NCBI RefSeq assembly: GCF_029320955.1
Contig: NZ_CP119757.1
Span: 3,906,001 to 3,970,000, forward strand
Direction: 5' to 3'
DNA length: 64,000 nt
From: Flavobacterium sp. YJ01
GTDB taxonomy: Bacteria > Bacteroidota > Bacteroidia > Flavobacteriales > Flavobacteriaceae
A program made the position numbers and the translations under genes. Below the pieces are notes generated by a model, which worked only from the letters and a program-made list of their open reading frames with translations, was not told the DNA's origin and did no database searches. The stretch's first letter is position 1. Each line of letters begins with the position of its first letter. Below are positions 1-9,059 of the stretch, piece after piece.

Positions 1-53
1 GCACAATTGAGATTTAAATCTAATATCTACAATCAAAAATCTAAAATTGTAAA
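1..53. repeat. Intergenic ATCTAAAATC-word repeat
   Basis: AT-rich stretch before the first gene, made of overlapping variants of the word ATCTAAAATC. The same words recur at 19455-19500, 24421-24486 and 58974-59046. No coding potential is seen. This looks like the right arm of an inverted repeat whose left arm lies outside the window. Confidence 0.4.
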
Positions 54-587
54 ATGATAACATTAAAAGGCGATTCTATTTATTTGCGCGCGCTTGAACC
101 TCAAGATTTAGAGTTTATTTATTCGATAGAAAATGATGAGAATATTTGGCAAGTCAGCAATACACAGACTCCTTACAGCCGTTTTTTGATCAAACAATAT
201 TTAGAAAATGCCCATCAAGATATTTATGAGGCTAAACAGCTTCGTTTGGCCATTTGTCAAGATGAAGATTTTCCTGCTATCGGATTGATAGATTTATTTG
301 ATTTTGATCCGAGAAATAATAGAGCAGGAATTGGAATTGTTGTTCAAAAAGAAGAAAATCAAGGTAAAAACATTGGTTCTGAGGCTTTAGAGCTTCTAAT
401 AAAATATTCTTTTTACAATTTAAATCTCCATCAATTGTATGCAAATATTGGTATCCAAAATGTAGCCAGTGTCGCACTTTTTACTAAATTTGGTTTTAAG
501 AAAATCGGAATAAAAAAAGACTGGATTTTGTATCATAACCACTATCAAGATGAAGCAATTTATCAGTTAATTAATAAACAAATTTAA
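54..587 (+). CDS. GNAT family N-acetyltransferase (RimJ/RimL type)
   Basis: GCN5-related N-acetyltransferase that would move acetyl from acetyl-CoA to an amine; the substrate cannot be read from sequence. The 177 residues fit the RimJ/RimL-type family. The acetyl-CoA loop is seen as QGKNIGSEAL at residues 103-112, and the family-typical C-terminal FTKFGF lies at 143-148. No signal peptide or membrane segment, so it should be cytosolic. It ends 10 bases before mltG and may be co-transcribed with it. ATG start directly follows a repeat of ATCTAAAATC words. Confidence 0.88.
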   Translation: MITLKGDSIYLRALEPQDLEFIYSIENDENIWQVSNTQTPYSRFLIKQYLENAHQDIYEAKQLRLAICQDEDFPAIGLIDLFDFDPRNNRAGIGIVVQKEENQGKNIGSEALELLIKYSFYNLNLHQLYANIGIQNVASVALFTKFGFKKIGIKKDWILYHNHYQDEAIYQLINKQI

Positions 588-597
588 ATTTTAAGCT

Positions 598-1638
598 TTG
601 AGTCTAAAAAAAATAATCACCATAAGTGCCGTAGCCATAATTTCAGTTTTATTGATTTATGGTTTTATATTAGTAAGTAAAATTTTTAGTTCTAATACTA
701 AATTTGAAGAAAAAGAATTATATGTTTACGTGCCAACAGACGCAAGTTATGCCGATGTAAAGAAAATTTTAGCGCCTTACGTAAAGAATTTTGACAACTT
801 TGAAATGGTTGCAGAAAAAAGGGATTATCCGCAAAATGTAAAATCGGGCCGTTTTCTTTTAAAGAAAGATATGAATAATATTGATCTAGTTCGTGCCATG
901 CGTTCTAATATTCCAGTTAAATTAGTTTTTAACAATCAAGAACGTTTAGAAAATTTTGCAGGAAGAATTGGCGCCGAAATCGAGGCTGACAGTTTATCAT
1001 TATTGAAAGCTATAAAAGATTCTACATTTTTAGCTGCAAACGGATTTAATGAAGAAAACGTTTTTGCAATGTTTATTCCAAATACATATGAAATTTACTG
1101 GAATACATCGGCAGAAAAATTTAGAGATAAAATGATAAAAGAATATCATAATTTCTGGACAGCTGAAAGAATCGAAAAAGCAAAAAAGCAAGGTTTAACT
1201 CCCGTTCAAGCAACAATTTTAGCTTCAATTGTTCATAAAGAATCTGTTAAAAAAGACGAAAGACCTCGTATTGCAGGAGTTTATTTAAACCGTTTGCGTT
1301 TAGAAATGCCTTTACAAGCAGATCCAACAGTTATTTATGCTTTAAAATTAAGAGACAACAATTTTGACCAAGTTATTAAAAGAGTTTTTTATAATGATTT
1401 GGTTATGAGATCTCCGTATAATACTTATGTAAATAAAGGACTTCCTCCTGGACCAATTGCAATGCCTGATATTACAGCTTTAGAGGCTGTTTTAAATCCA
1501 GAGAAAAACGATTATATCTATTTCTGTGCAAGCGTTGATCGTTTTGGATATCACGAATTTGCGGCAACTTTGGGGGAACATAATGTAAATGCAAAAAAAT
1601 ATTCTGACTGGATCGCAAGTCAGGGAGTGACAAGATAA
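598..1638 (+). CDS. mltG: Endolytic murein transglycosylase MltG (YceG family)
   Basis: Inner-membrane lytic transglycosylase that cuts nascent glycan strands and is thought to end their elongation. The 346 residues show one N-terminal membrane helix (about 8-28), a LysM-like periplasmic segment, then the YceG catalytic domain with the predicted catalytic Glu215 in IVHKES and the conserved RPRIAGVYLNRL and LPPGPI stretches. The start is TTG: no ATG occurs before about residue 70, which is past the membrane helix, so a downstream start would destroy the protein. Followed by a clear hairpin terminator. Confidence 0.93.
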   Translation: MSLKKIITISAVAIISVLLIYGFILVSKIFSSNTKFEEKELYVYVPTDASYADVKKILAPYVKNFDNFEMVAEKRDYPQNVKSGRFLLKKDMNNIDLVRAMRSNIPVKLVFNNQERLENFAGRIGAEIEADSLSLLKAIKDSTFLAANGFNEENVFAMFIPNTYEIYWNTSAEKFRDKMIKEYHNFWTAERIEKAKKQGLTPVQATILASIVHKESVKKDERPRIAGVYLNRLRLEMPLQADPTVIYALKLRDNNFDQVIKRVFYNDLVMRSPYNTYVNKGLPPGPIAMPDITALEAVLNPEKNDYIYFCASVDRFGYHEFAATLGEHNVNAKKYSDWIASQGVTR

Positions 1639-1660
1639 TTTAGTTTTCAAAATAATGAAA

Positions 1661-1689
1661 AACCGAAATCAATTGATTTCGGTTTTTTT
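1661..1689 (+). terminator. Rho-independent terminator after mltG
   Basis: A perfect palindrome (arms AACCGAAATC and GATTTCGGTT) followed by a run of seven T, 22 bases after the mltG stop codon. Confidence 0.85.
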
Positions 1690-2061
1690 ACGCTTAATAT
1701 TTACGCAAAAAATATTTTTGAGATTAAATTTATTGAATTGCTATTTTGAGCAATTTTTAAATAGAAAGTATCAAAAATGTAAACTTTTTTAGGTTGCAAA
1801 TTTTATAAAATTCAAAAACTGATTTTCAAAATTAGCATAAAAACCATGAATTTATCGTAATATATTTCTTTCATTTTTAATGAATTTGCCTAAAATTTAT
1901 ATAAAATTGACTTTTTTTTGACCTTAAATTTTCAATTTCAAGGTTAAAAAAACGTTACCAAAATCTTTCGGAATCCATTAGTATAACTGGGATGAAAGCA
2001 GTTCTTACATTTTCTGTAAAAATGTTAAAATGCTGATTAATAGCATATTTTGAAAATGTCT
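1690..2061. other. AT-rich gene-free stretch upstream of the lysozyme-like gene
   Basis: About 370 bases with no plausible gene on either strand. It holds T- and A-runs and no long inverted repeat that I can see. The only recognisable signal is the -7 promoter word at its downstream end. A long leader or a small RNA cannot be excluded by eye. Confidence 0.4.
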
Positions 2062-2069
2062 TATCTTTG
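2062..2069 (+). promoter_or_regulatory. Bacteroidota -7 promoter element (TATCTTTG)
   Basis: Matches the TAnnTTTG consensus used by the primary sigma factor of Bacteroidota. It lies 50 bases before the ATG at 2119. No convincing -33 TTG was found at the usual spacing. Confidence 0.55.
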
Positions 2070-2118
2070 CACCGTAGAAATTTCAAGAGGGTGACAGCGT
2101 TTTGAAGAAAAACAATTT

Positions 2119-2757
2119 ATGATAAAGAAATGGTATTTTTATGCGAGTTTAGTCGTTATTATTACATTTTTAAGTTTGGGATTTATTCCCAATAAAATAG
2201 AAACCAAACCTTGGTTTTTAGTTGAAAAAACAGATGGAGCAGAATACATTTTTCCATCGAAAGAAAAGGATGATTATCCAACCTCCAACGTCCCATACAC
2301 AGGAAATCATCTTATAGGATTTAAAGAAGCTGTAGCTTTTAAAGAATCACAAGGGAAATACAGATTAGTTAATTCTCTTGGTTACATGGGTAAATATCAA
2401 TTTGGTTCTAAAGCTTTAAGAGCAATCGGAATTAATGATAATAAAGCCTTTTTAAAAGATCCTGCTCTACAAGAAAAAGCTTTTATGGCTTTGTTAGCCA
2501 AAAACAAATGGATTTTACGTTACGAAATTCAAAAGTACAACGGTAAAATTATCAATGGTATTGAAATTACCGAATCTGGAATTTTAGCAGCTGCGCATTT
2601 AGGTGGTGCAGGTTCTGTAAAGAACTTTTTTAAAAACAATGGAAGTAGGCATTTTAGAGATGCTTTCGGAACTTCTTTAAAAAGCTATATGAAAGATTTT
2701 GGAGGTTATGATCTCTCTTTTATTGAAGCAGATGATAACGCAACAGTAAACGACTAA
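2119..2757 (+). CDS. Secreted lysozyme-like / lytic transglycosylase-like protein
   Basis: A 212-residue protein with an N-terminal membrane or signal helix (about 5-22) and a lysozyme-fold segment. Glu76 in AFKESQGKY, followed by GYMGKYQFG at 89-96, matches the active-site pattern of transglycosylase or lysozyme-like domains, where the Glu is the general acid. It would act in the periplasm on peptidoglycan or be exported. Monocistronic, with its own -7 box and a strong terminator. The exact family (SLT, phage-type lysozyme or a peptidoglycan-binding protein) is uncertain. Its closeness to mltG may be chance, because a terminator and a promoter separate them. Confidence 0.7.
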   Translation: MIKKWYFYASLVVIITFLSLGFIPNKIETKPWFLVEKTDGAEYIFPSKEKDDYPTSNVPYTGNHLIGFKEAVAFKESQGKYRLVNSLGYMGKYQFGSKALRAIGINDNKAFLKDPALQEKAFMALLAKNKWILRYEIQKYNGKIINGIEITESGILAAAHLGGAGSVKNFFKNNGSRHFRDAFGTSLKSYMKDFGGYDLSFIEADDNATVND

Positions 2758-2761
2758 ATTA

Positions 2762-2799
2762 AAAGAGGTTGTTTCACAATTGTGAAACAACCTCTTTTT
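2762..2799. terminator. Bidirectional terminator between convergent genes
   Basis: Perfect inverted repeat (arm AAAGAGGTTGTTTCACAA) flanked by A- and T-runs, five bases after the stop codon at 2757. It can serve the plus-strand gene and the minus-strand mutB operon that ends at 2872. Confidence 0.85.
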
Positions 2800-2871
2800 C
2801 TATTTTTTATGTTCTTCATTTACTAAAACGCTATCCCAAGAATCTAATAACTGAAAACTGTAACTGTAAAC

Positions 2872-5010
2872 TTAATCTATCAAAGCTTCTAAAATTTTTA
2901 TAGCTGCTTCACTGATTTTAGTTCCTGGTCCAAAAACAGCCGCAGCACCAGCATCAAACAAAAATTGATAGTCCTGAGACGGAATTACACCGCCAACAAT
3001 TACCATAATATCATCGCGTCCATGTTTTTTTAATTCTTCTATAACTTGCGGAACCAATGTTTTATGTCCCGCTGCAAGTGATGAAACACCTAAAATATGT
3101 ACATCATTCTCTACAGCTTGTTTAGCCGCTTCTGCAGGAGTTTGAAATAACGGGCCTATATCAACATCAAAACCAACATCTGCATAACCGGTTGCTACAA
3201 CTTTTGCGCCTCGATCGTGACCGTCTTGCCCCATTTTGGCAATCATAATTCTAGGGCGTCTTCCTTCTTGCTGAGCAAAAGTATCAGCTAACTGTTTGGC
3301 ACGCTCAAAATTTTCGTCATTTTTAATTGCTGCACTATACACTCCGCTAAAAGATTTGATTTGTGCTTTAAAACGACCAAAAACGGTTTCTAAGGCATCA
3401 CTGATTTCGCCAAGTGTTGCTCTGTTTCTAGCCGCTTCAATCGCAATTTCTAATAAATTGCCTTGTCCCGTTTTTGCACAAAGGATTAATTTTTCTAGTG
3501 AACTATTTACTTTTTCAGCATCTCTAGTTTGTTTTATTTCCTCCAAACGCTCGACCTGCTGTTTACGAACCAATTGATTGTCAACATCTAGAATATCTAA
3601 AGGATCTTCTTTTTCTAAACGAAATTGATTTACACCAACAATAATATCTTGCCCGCTGTCAATTCTTGCTTGTTTTCTCGCCGCTGCTTCTTCAATTCTG
3701 AGTTTCGGAATTCCAGCTTCAATCGCTTTTGTCATTCCGCCTAATTCTTCAACTTCTTCGATTAATTTCCAAGTTTTCTCAACAATTTCATTTGTTAGAC
3801 TTTCAACATAATAACTTCCAGCCCAAGGATCAACAGTTTTAGTGATTTTAGTCTCTTCTTGAAGAAATATTTGAGTATTACGTGCAATTCTTGCTGAGAA
3901 ATCTGTCGGAAGCGCAATTGCTTCGTCTAAAGCATTTGTATGAAGCGATTGTGTTCCGCCAAAAACAGCTGCAGCAGCTTCAATACAAGTTCTGGCAACA
4001 TTATTAAACGGATCTTGTTCTGTTAAGCTCCATCCGCTCGTTTGACAATGCGTTCTTAAAGCCAGAGATTTATCACTTTTGGGATTGAATTGCTGTAATA
4101 ATTTTGCCCAAATCATCCGACCGGCTCTCATTTTAGCAATTTCCATAAAATGATTCATCCCAATTGCCCAGAAGAAAGATAGACGAGGAGCAAATTCATC
4201 AATTGTCATTCCTGTAGATAGTCCGGTTCTGATGTATTCCAAACCGTCTGCTAAAGTATATGCCAATTCAATGTCGGCTGTTGCTCCAGCTTCTTGCATG
4301 TGATAACCAGAAATAGAAATAGAATTGAATTTTGGCATTTTCTTGCTCGTAAACTCAAAAATATCAGCAATTATTTTCATCGAAGGAGTTGGCGGATAGA
4401 TGTACGTATTTCTAACCATAAACTCCTTTAAAATATCGTTCTGAATTGTTCCTGCTAATTTTTCTGGACTAACGCCTTGTTCTTCTGCAGCAACTATGTA
4501 AAAAGCCATAATCGGTAAAACAGCTCCGTTCATGGTCATGGAAACTGACATTTCATCTAACGGAATCTGATCGAAAAGCACTTTCATGTCTTCTACAGAA
4601 TCTATTGCAACACCTGCTTTTCCGACATCGCCAACAACTCTTTCATGATCCGAATCGTAACCGCGGTGAGTTGGAAGATCAAAAGCAATTGAAAGTCCTT
4701 TTTGTCCCGCAGCTAAATTTTTTCTATAAAAAGCATTACTTTCTTCTGCTGTAGAAAATCCCGCATATTGACGAATCGTCCATGGACGTCTTACGTACAT
4801 TGTAGCGTACGGTCCGCGTAAATTTGGTGCAAAACCAGCTCCGAAATCAAGAAATTCTAAATCTTCTATATCTTTCTCAGAATATCTTTTTTTGATTTCG
4901 ATTCCTTCGGCTGTTGTGAAGTTTTGAGTTATAGGTTCTGAGTTAGGAGTCAAATCGCTTAACGTCTCACTTTTAACTTCTAACTTTATATGTTTAAGGT
5001 CTTTTCTCAT
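2872..5010 (-). CDS. scpA: Methylmalonyl-CoA mutase, large (catalytic, B12-binding) subunit
   Basis: Adenosylcobalamin-dependent isomerase that interconverts methylmalonyl-CoA and succinyl-CoA in propionate and odd-chain or branched-chain catabolism. At 712 residues it is full length: an N-terminal TIM-barrel acyl-CoA domain ([19 protein letters not shown] near residue 74) and a C-terminal flavodoxin-like cobalamin domain. That domain carries the base-off ligand motif DxHxxG (Asp596, His598, Gly601). It pairs with the short subunit encoded upstream (5232-6596). The tiny membrane ORF lies between them with 14-base spacing, so all should be on one transcript with udk and the DivIC-like gene. 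MeaB and the adenosyltransferase that serve it are elsewhere in the window. Also called mutB or mcmA. Confidence 0.96.
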   Translation of the reverse strand: MRKDLKHIKLEVKSETLSDLTPNSEPITQNFTTAEGIEIKKRYSEKDIEDLEFLDFGAGFAPNLRGPYATMYVRRPWTIRQYAGFSTAEESNAFYRKNLAAGQKGLSIAFDLPTHRGYDSDHERVVGDVGKAGVAIDSVEDMKVLFDQIPLDEMSVSMTMNGAVLPIMAFYIVAAEEQGVSPEKLAGTIQNDILKEFMVRNTYIYPPTPSMKIIADIFEFTSKKMPKFNSISISGYHMQEAGATADIELAYTLADGLEYIRTGLSTGMTIDEFAPRLSFFWAIGMNHFMEIAKMRAGRMIWAKLLQQFNPKSDKSLALRTHCQTSGWSLTEQDPFNNVARTCIEAAAAVFGGTQSLHTNALDEAIALPTDFSARIARNTQIFLQEETKITKTVDPWAGSYYVESLTNEIVEKTWKLIEEVEELGGMTKAIEAGIPKLRIEEAAARKQARIDSGQDIIVGVNQFRLEKEDPLDILDVDNQLVRKQQVERLEEIKQTRDAEKVNSSLEKLILCAKTGQGNLLEIAIEAARNRATLGEISDALETVFGRFKAQIKSFSGVYSAAIKNDENFERAKQLADTFAQQEGRRPRIMIAKMGQDGHDRGAKVVATGYADVGFDVDIGPLFQTPAEAAKQAVENDVHILGVSSLAAGHKTLVPQVIEELKKHGRDDIMVIVGGVIPSQDYQFLFDAGAAAVFGPGTKISEAAIKILEALID

Positions 5011-5024
5011 TTTAAATCAAATGA

Positions 5025-5231
5025 CTAATGAAGATTTTTAAGTGAATTAATCATATCGTTCATTATAAAATAGAAAGGTAAATAATAAAACAATATAGCT
5101 AAAAGCATGGCTGAAATCGCTATCAAAATCTTTTTATAGTTTTTATATGTAACTCCGATCGTTAGAAAAATTATGCATGTAACTGCCATAACCAGTGCAA
5201 GTATCCAAAAAATAATGAAATAAAATCCCAT
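5025..5231 (-). CDS. Small two-helix membrane protein between mutA and mutB
   Basis: A 68-residue hydrophobic ORF with two predicted membrane helices (about 3-28 and 34-55) and a short polar tail. Its ATG directly abuts the mutA stop codon, and its own stop lies 14 bases before the mutB start. This fits translational coupling inside the mutase operon. No family recognised. Its position between two subunits of a soluble enzyme is unusual; it could be a lineage-specific passenger, or could tether or assist the complex. Only the ORF, the hydrophobicity and the spacing are seen directly. Confidence 0.65.
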   Translation of the reverse strand: MGFYFIIFWILALVMAVTCIIFLTIGVTYKNYKKILIAISAMLLAILFYYLPFYFIMNDMINSLKNLH

Positions 5232-6596
5232 TTATTCTTGCTCCAATCTTTCTTGCTCCATCTTCTCAGCTAATCTTTTTTCGATTATGGGCGTAATTAA
5301 TGTTTTTCTTGGTTTGATTTTGACAAAAGGAAACAATTCTAAATCATGTTTCATTCTGTCTTCTTTGTTTGGATATTTATTGGTTCCTAAAAGAATTTCT
5401 TTCTTCGAATCAAATAATTCTTGCTCTTTATTGGCGCTTTCTTGAATCTTCTTTTTAATTGTGCCATCGTTTAGAAGTTTCAAAAAACCTCCGTTTGCTT
5501 CAATATCTTTAAATAAAGTCAAACTTTTTTCTGCAAGCTGCATTGTTAAACTTTCGATGTAATAACTTCCGTCGGCTGGATTGTCTACTTTGTCAAAATA
5601 ACTTTCGTGTTTTAAAATCAAAAGTTGATTTCGCGCAATTCGATCTCCAAATTCGTTGTCTTTGTGATACAATGCATCATAAGGTAAATTGGCAATGGCA
5701 TCTGCGCCGCCCAAAATTGCCGACATACATTCGGTTGTCGTGCGTAGCATATTGACATTGTAATCGTAAATAGTTTTATTTCGTTTTGTTGGCGTTACCA
5801 AGAAATGGCATTTTATTTCTGGATTATATTCTTTAGCAATTAAATCGAAAAGCATTCGAAGTGCGCGAAGTTTAGCAATTTCGAAGAAATAATTGGTTCC
5901 AACTGAAATCTGAAAAGCAATTGATTTTGTTTCGGCAGAAAAACGATTCAAATATTCGTTTGCATGCGCTAAACTATAAGCAATTTGTTGGATAATATTT
6001 GCGCCAGAATTCTGATATAAACCTAAATCTACACTCAGAAGATTTAAATTGGTCGTATTTTTAAAAAGTAAATCGATAGTCTCAAAGTTGTTTTTCTCTG
6101 AAGTTGTAAACCAATTTCCATCTTTTGCTAATTGGCCAATCGGATCGAAATTACAATAAAATTGCGCTTTTTTCTGTATAGAAATAGCGTCCAATTTTTT
6201 AACGAAATCGATTGAGATGAAATTGAAATTAAAGTAAACGATTTTGTTTTCTAAAGGAAGGTTCTCTAGTAATTTTTGAACATCAGTTTTGTCATTCTGA
6301 ATCGTAAAACGTAAACTTTCTGCACCTCTTTCTAAAGTGTTCAAAGCACGTTCGATAGATTTTTCTACATCGAAAACAAAGATATTTTGGCAGATTTTAA
6401 AATCTGAGGCTTGCGTATTTACATTTGCTGCTTTTGTAAATTCATCAATATGATAAAAAGGTTTTACCTGAATATCTTCGGGAGAATTCCAAATAACAGT
6501 CTGATTGTAATCGGCTCCATCTAATTCAAACTGAATTTTTTGTTTCCATTGTTTGGATGAAATCGGATTAAAATCGTCGAATAGGTTAGTGGCCAT
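5232..6596 (-). CDS. mutA: Methylmalonyl-CoA mutase, small (beta) subunit
   Basis: Non-catalytic partner of the large mutase subunit. The 454 residues cover only the acyl-CoA TIM-barrel half. The C-terminal cobalamin domain, with a degenerate DxHxxG in many MutA proteins of about 620 residues, is absent. The protein stops soon after PNKEDRMKHDLELFPF with a charged tail. The related core is seen in FQISVGTNYFFEIAKLRALR and in NPADGSYYIESLT, which parallels the large subunit. It starts 14 bases after the DivIC-like gene and is followed without a gap by the 68-residue membrane ORF. Confidence 0.9.
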   Translation of the reverse strand: MATNLFDDFNPISSKQWKQKIQFELDGADYNQTVIWNSPEDIQVKPFYHIDEFTKAANVNTQASDFKICQNIFVFDVEKSIERALNTLERGAESLRFTIQNDKTDVQKLLENLPLENKIVYFNFNFISIDFVKKLDAISIQKKAQFYCNFDPIGQLAKDGNWFTTSEKNNFETIDLLFKNTTNLNLLSVDLGLYQNSGANIIQQIAYSLAHANEYLNRFSAETKSIAFQISVGTNYFFEIAKLRALRMLFDLIAKEYNPEIKCHFLVTPTKRNKTIYDYNVNMLRTTTECMSAILGGADAIANLPYDALYHKDNEFGDRIARNQLLILKHESYFDKVDNPADGSYYIESLTMQLAEKSLTLFKDIEANGGFLKLLNDGTIKKKIQESANKEQELFDSKKEILLGTNKYPNKEDRMKHDLELFPFVKIKPRKTLITPIIEKRLAEKMEQERLEQE

Positions 6597-6610
6597 TTTA
6601 TTTTGTTTGA

Positions 6611-6943
6611 TTATTCTTTTTCTTGAATGGTGTCTCCTTCAAATTGTATAATGTAAATATCTTCGCTGTCTTTCTTCATGAAATACTTTTCTCGAGCGTA
6701 TTTCTCAATTTGTTCTGGATTTTTGAGCTGTTTGATCTGCTCTTGATCTTTTTTTATTTCTTCTTGATAATATTTTTTATTATCCTCAAGTTCATGTATT
6801 TGTTCATCTAAAAAACGATGATCAAAATAGGAGTAATTGTCTAAAAATAACATCCAAACAATAAAAAACAGCAAAACCCAAACGTATTTGTTTCCCAGGT
6901 ATTTAAACCATTTTTTGTCTTTGTATGGATTTTTAAATTTCAT
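6611..6943 (-). CDS. Septum formation initiator (DivIC/FtsB-like)
   Basis: A 110-residue bitopic protein of the divisome family: a short basic cytosolic start (FKNPYKDKKWFKYLG), one membrane helix (about 20-36), then a periplasmic coiled coil (about 45-75) and the DivIC signature PEQIEKYAREKYFMKKDSEDIYII. FtsB/DivIC proteins form a complex with FtsL and FtsQ that activates septal wall synthesis. It lies between udk and mutA. The operon with udk is interrupted by a long inverted repeat, so its expression may be partly separate. Confidence 0.9.
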   Translation of the reverse strand: MKFKNPYKDKKWFKYLGNKYVWVLLFFIVWMLFLDNYSYFDHRFLDEQIHELEDNKKYYQEEIKKDQEQIKQLKNPEQIEKYAREKYFMKKDSEDIYIIQFEGDTIQEKE

Positions 6944-6982
6944 TTTTAAACGAATATTTTTTTGAATATGATTGGTCTTTTC

Positions 6983-7070
6983 TAGCCCCGATGGAGCCGG
7001 TATCCTTTTTGTGGTCTCGTTTCTTTAACGAGACCACAAAAAGATAAAGGCGAGAGCGGGAAATAGCTCC
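6983..7070 (-). repeat. GGAGCT...GGGCTA intergenic element with strong hairpin, copy 1
   Basis: Read on the minus strand this begins GGAGCTATTTCCCGCT, ends ATCGGGGCTA, and holds an inner hairpin (7006-7042; arm TTTTTGTGGTCTCGTT, loop of five). A diverged element with the same ends and inner stem lies at 51808-51952 in the other orientation. It sits between udk and the DivIC-like gene. It may be a REP-like dispersed element, a terminator or attenuator, or a structured RNA. Only the sequence pattern is seen. Confidence 0.6.
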
Positions 7071-7101
7071 TAATTATTATGGTTTAAATTTACGATAAAA
7101 A

Positions 7102-7710
7102 TTATGAAATACGCTGATTAATTACAGCACGAACCACATCAATTGCTACCGTATTGTATTTGTCATTGGGGATAATAATATCTGCAAAAGCTTTAGATGG
7201 TTCTATAAATTGCTCATGCATAGGCTTTAAAGTCGTTTGGTAACGGTTTAAAACTTCATCAATATCACGTCCGCGTTCTGAAATATCTCTTTTTAAACGA
7301 CGAATTAATCTTTCGTCAGAATCTGCGTGAACAAAAACTTTAATGTCGAACATATCGCGTAATTCTGGATTAGTCAAAATTAAAATTCCTTCCACAATCA
7401 TTACTTTTCTCGGATGTGTTGAAACAGTATCATCTGTTCTGTTATGCTGAATAAAAGAATAAACTGGCTGATCGATTGTTTCTCCAGCTTTTAGCGCTTT
7501 TAAATGTTTTACCAATAACTCAAAATCAATCGCTCTAGGGTGATCAAAATTGATTAATGCTCTTTCGTCAAAAGATAAATTATCGGTTTGTTTATAATAA
7601 GAATCTTGAGAAATTACCCCAACTTCTGTATGTGGTAATTCGTTCATGATTTGGTGTACTACCGTGGTTTTTCCGCTTCCTGTTCCTCCTGCAATTCCTA
7701 TAATGAGCAT
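7102..7710 (-). CDS. udk: Uridine kinase
   Basis: Phosphorylates uridine and cytidine with ATP or GTP to UMP and CMP in pyrimidine salvage; cytosolic. The 202 residues are the usual length. Walker A lies at 5-16 (GIAGGTGSGKTT), the substrate region SQDSYYK follows, and DHPRAIDF and the lid RLIRRLKRDISERGRD are conserved. A -7 promoter word lies 26 bases before the ATG. First gene of a probable operon with the DivIC-like gene and the mutase genes. Confidence 0.95.
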   Translation of the reverse strand: MLIIGIAGGTGSGKTTVVHQIMNELPHTEVGVISQDSYYKQTDNLSFDERALINFDHPRAIDFELLVKHLKALKAGETIDQPVYSFIQHNRTDDTVSTHPRKVMIVEGILILTNPELRDMFDIKVFVHADSDERLIRRLKRDISERGRDIDEVLNRYQTTLKPMHEQFIEPSKAFADIIIPNDKYNTVAIDVVRAVINQRIS

Positions 7711-7736
7711 AAAATTTTTGTTTGATATTTGTTTGG

Positions 7737-7744
7737 CAAAAATA
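7737..7744 (-). promoter_or_regulatory. -7 promoter element of udk (TATTTTTG on the minus strand)
   Basis: Perfect TAnnTTTG match on the minus strand, 26 bases before the udk ATG. No clear -33 element. Confidence 0.55.
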
Positions 7745-7759
7745 ATAATTTAACTGAAT

Positions 7760-8010
7760 TGCTAAACATTTAAAATAATTTAACCATATAAGTAATGTAA
7801 GTAAATTTAAGCTAGAAAATATTTAAGCAAAATGCTACTTAACTGAAATTATTGCCGTTATATTGATAAAAGACCGAATTATTTGTTTTTAAATCATTTA
7901 AGCAATATAAGTAAATATAAATAGTTCTTTTTTTGGACTTAAAGGAGCTTTTAGATTTATAGACAAAAAAATACTAAACTTATAATCTCTTATATGAACT
8001 TATATGGTTA
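7760..8010. repeat. AT-rich intergenic repeat of ATATAAGTAA-type words
   Basis: The 391-base gap 7711-8101 holds no gene. It contains several variants of one word: ATATAAGTAATGTAAGTAAA near 7788, GCAATATAAGTAAATATAAA near 7900, and the opposite-strand form CTTATATGAACTTATATGG near 7990. Together they make a loose long inverted repeat of the echo-word type found elsewhere in the window. Confidence 0.45.
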
Positions 8011-8013
8011 AAA

Positions 8014-8047
8014 TAAAAAAAATCCCGAAAGTAAACCTTCGGGATTT
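8014..8047 (-). terminator. Terminator downstream of the SDR gene
   Basis: On the minus strand a stem (AAATCCCGAAGG / CTTTCGGGATTT) is followed by a T-run. It lies 54 bases after the stop of the 8102-8983 gene. Confidence 0.8.
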
Positions 8048-8101
8048 CGTGCAATCAGTATAGTTTAAAAAAAATATTCTGAATTTAGTAAGCACTTGTA
8101 A

Positions 8102-8983
8102 TTATTTATTCTTTTTTGCTTTTATCATCATTTCAAGCTGATCCCAAAGTTCTTCTGGAATTGCTTCTAATAAATTGAATTGTCCTGCGCCTTTTAACCA
8201 TTCTCCTCCGTCAATCGTGATTACGTCTCCATTAATATATGAAGAGAAATCTGAAACTAAATAGGCAGCTAAATTGGCTAATTCTTGGTGATCTCCAACT
8301 CTTTTTAATGGCACTTTTTTAGCCATATCAAATTTTTCAGAAAGATCTCCGGGCAATAATCTGTCCCAAGCTCCTTTTGTAGGGAATGGTCCCGGTGCAA
8401 TCGCGTTAGAACGAATTCCGTATTTAGCCCATTCTACAGCAAGACTTCTTGTCATTGCTAAAACTCCCGCTTTTGCCGTAGCGCTAGGAACAACATAAGC
8501 CGATCCTGTCCAAGCGTAAGTAGTTACTATATTTAGAATTGTTGCCGAAGTTTGTTTCGTATCAATCCAATGTTTTCCGAACGCAAGTGTACAGTTTTTA
8601 GAACCCTTAAGTACAATGTCTATCACAGTGTCAAATGCATTTGCGGATAATCTTTCTGTCGGCGAAATAAAATTTCCTGCCGCATTATTTAAAAGAACGT
8701 CTACTTTTCCGAAAACTTTTAAAACTTCCTGAAGCATATTTTCGACTTCCTCATAATGACGTACATCACATTGTAAAGGAAGACATTTACCTCCGGTTTG
8801 GCTTTCTAGTTCAGCAGCTGTAGTTTTTAACTTTTCTAAATCTCTAGAAGTTATGGCTACTTGAGCTCCTAATTCGAGAAAATATTTGGTCATAGCTTTA
8901 CCTAAACCACTTCCGCCGCCTGTAACGACAATGACTTTGCCTTTTAAAGCATCATCACGTAACATTTTATCTGTGTAGCTCAT
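8102..8983 (-). CDS. SDR oxidoreductase, probable 2,4-dienoyl-CoA reductase
   Basis: Short-chain dehydrogenase/reductase of 293 residues with the NAD(P) loop TGGGSGLGKA (21-30). Two stretches are characteristic of 2,4-dienoyl-CoA reductases rather than FabG enzymes: NNAAGNFISPTERLS (99-113) and the active-site VVPSATAKAG. Dienoyl-CoA reductases use a shifted Tyr and this Lys instead of the usual YxxxK. The role would be in beta-oxidation of unsaturated fatty acids. Stand-alone gene with its own terminator. Substrate identity is inferred from motif likeness. Confidence 0.82.
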   Translation of the reverse strand: MSYTDKMLRDDALKGKVIVVTGGGSGLGKAMTKYFLELGAQVAITSRDLEKLKTTAAELESQTGGKCLPLQCDVRHYEEVENMLQEVLKVFGKVDVLLNNAAGNFISPTERLSANAFDTVIDIVLKGSKNCTLAFGKHWIDTKQTSATILNIVTTYAWTGSAYVVPSATAKAGVLAMTRSLAVEWAKYGIRSNAIAPGPFPTKGAWDRLLPGDLSEKFDMAKKVPLKRVGDHQELANLAAYLVSDFSSYINGDVITIDGGEWLKGAGQFNLLEAIPEELWDQLEMMIKAKKNK

Positions 8984-9059
8984 ACTTTTTCTTTTTTTGC
9001 AATATTAATTAAATAAAATAGGATGCATGCATAATAATGTTATAAAATTTTAAAAAATT

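Noticed and set aside
7006..7042. Simple rho-independent terminator for udk
   Set aside because: The hairpin is strong, but it is embedded in a longer conserved element with a second copy elsewhere, and the minus-strand T-run is short; recorded as a repeat instead.
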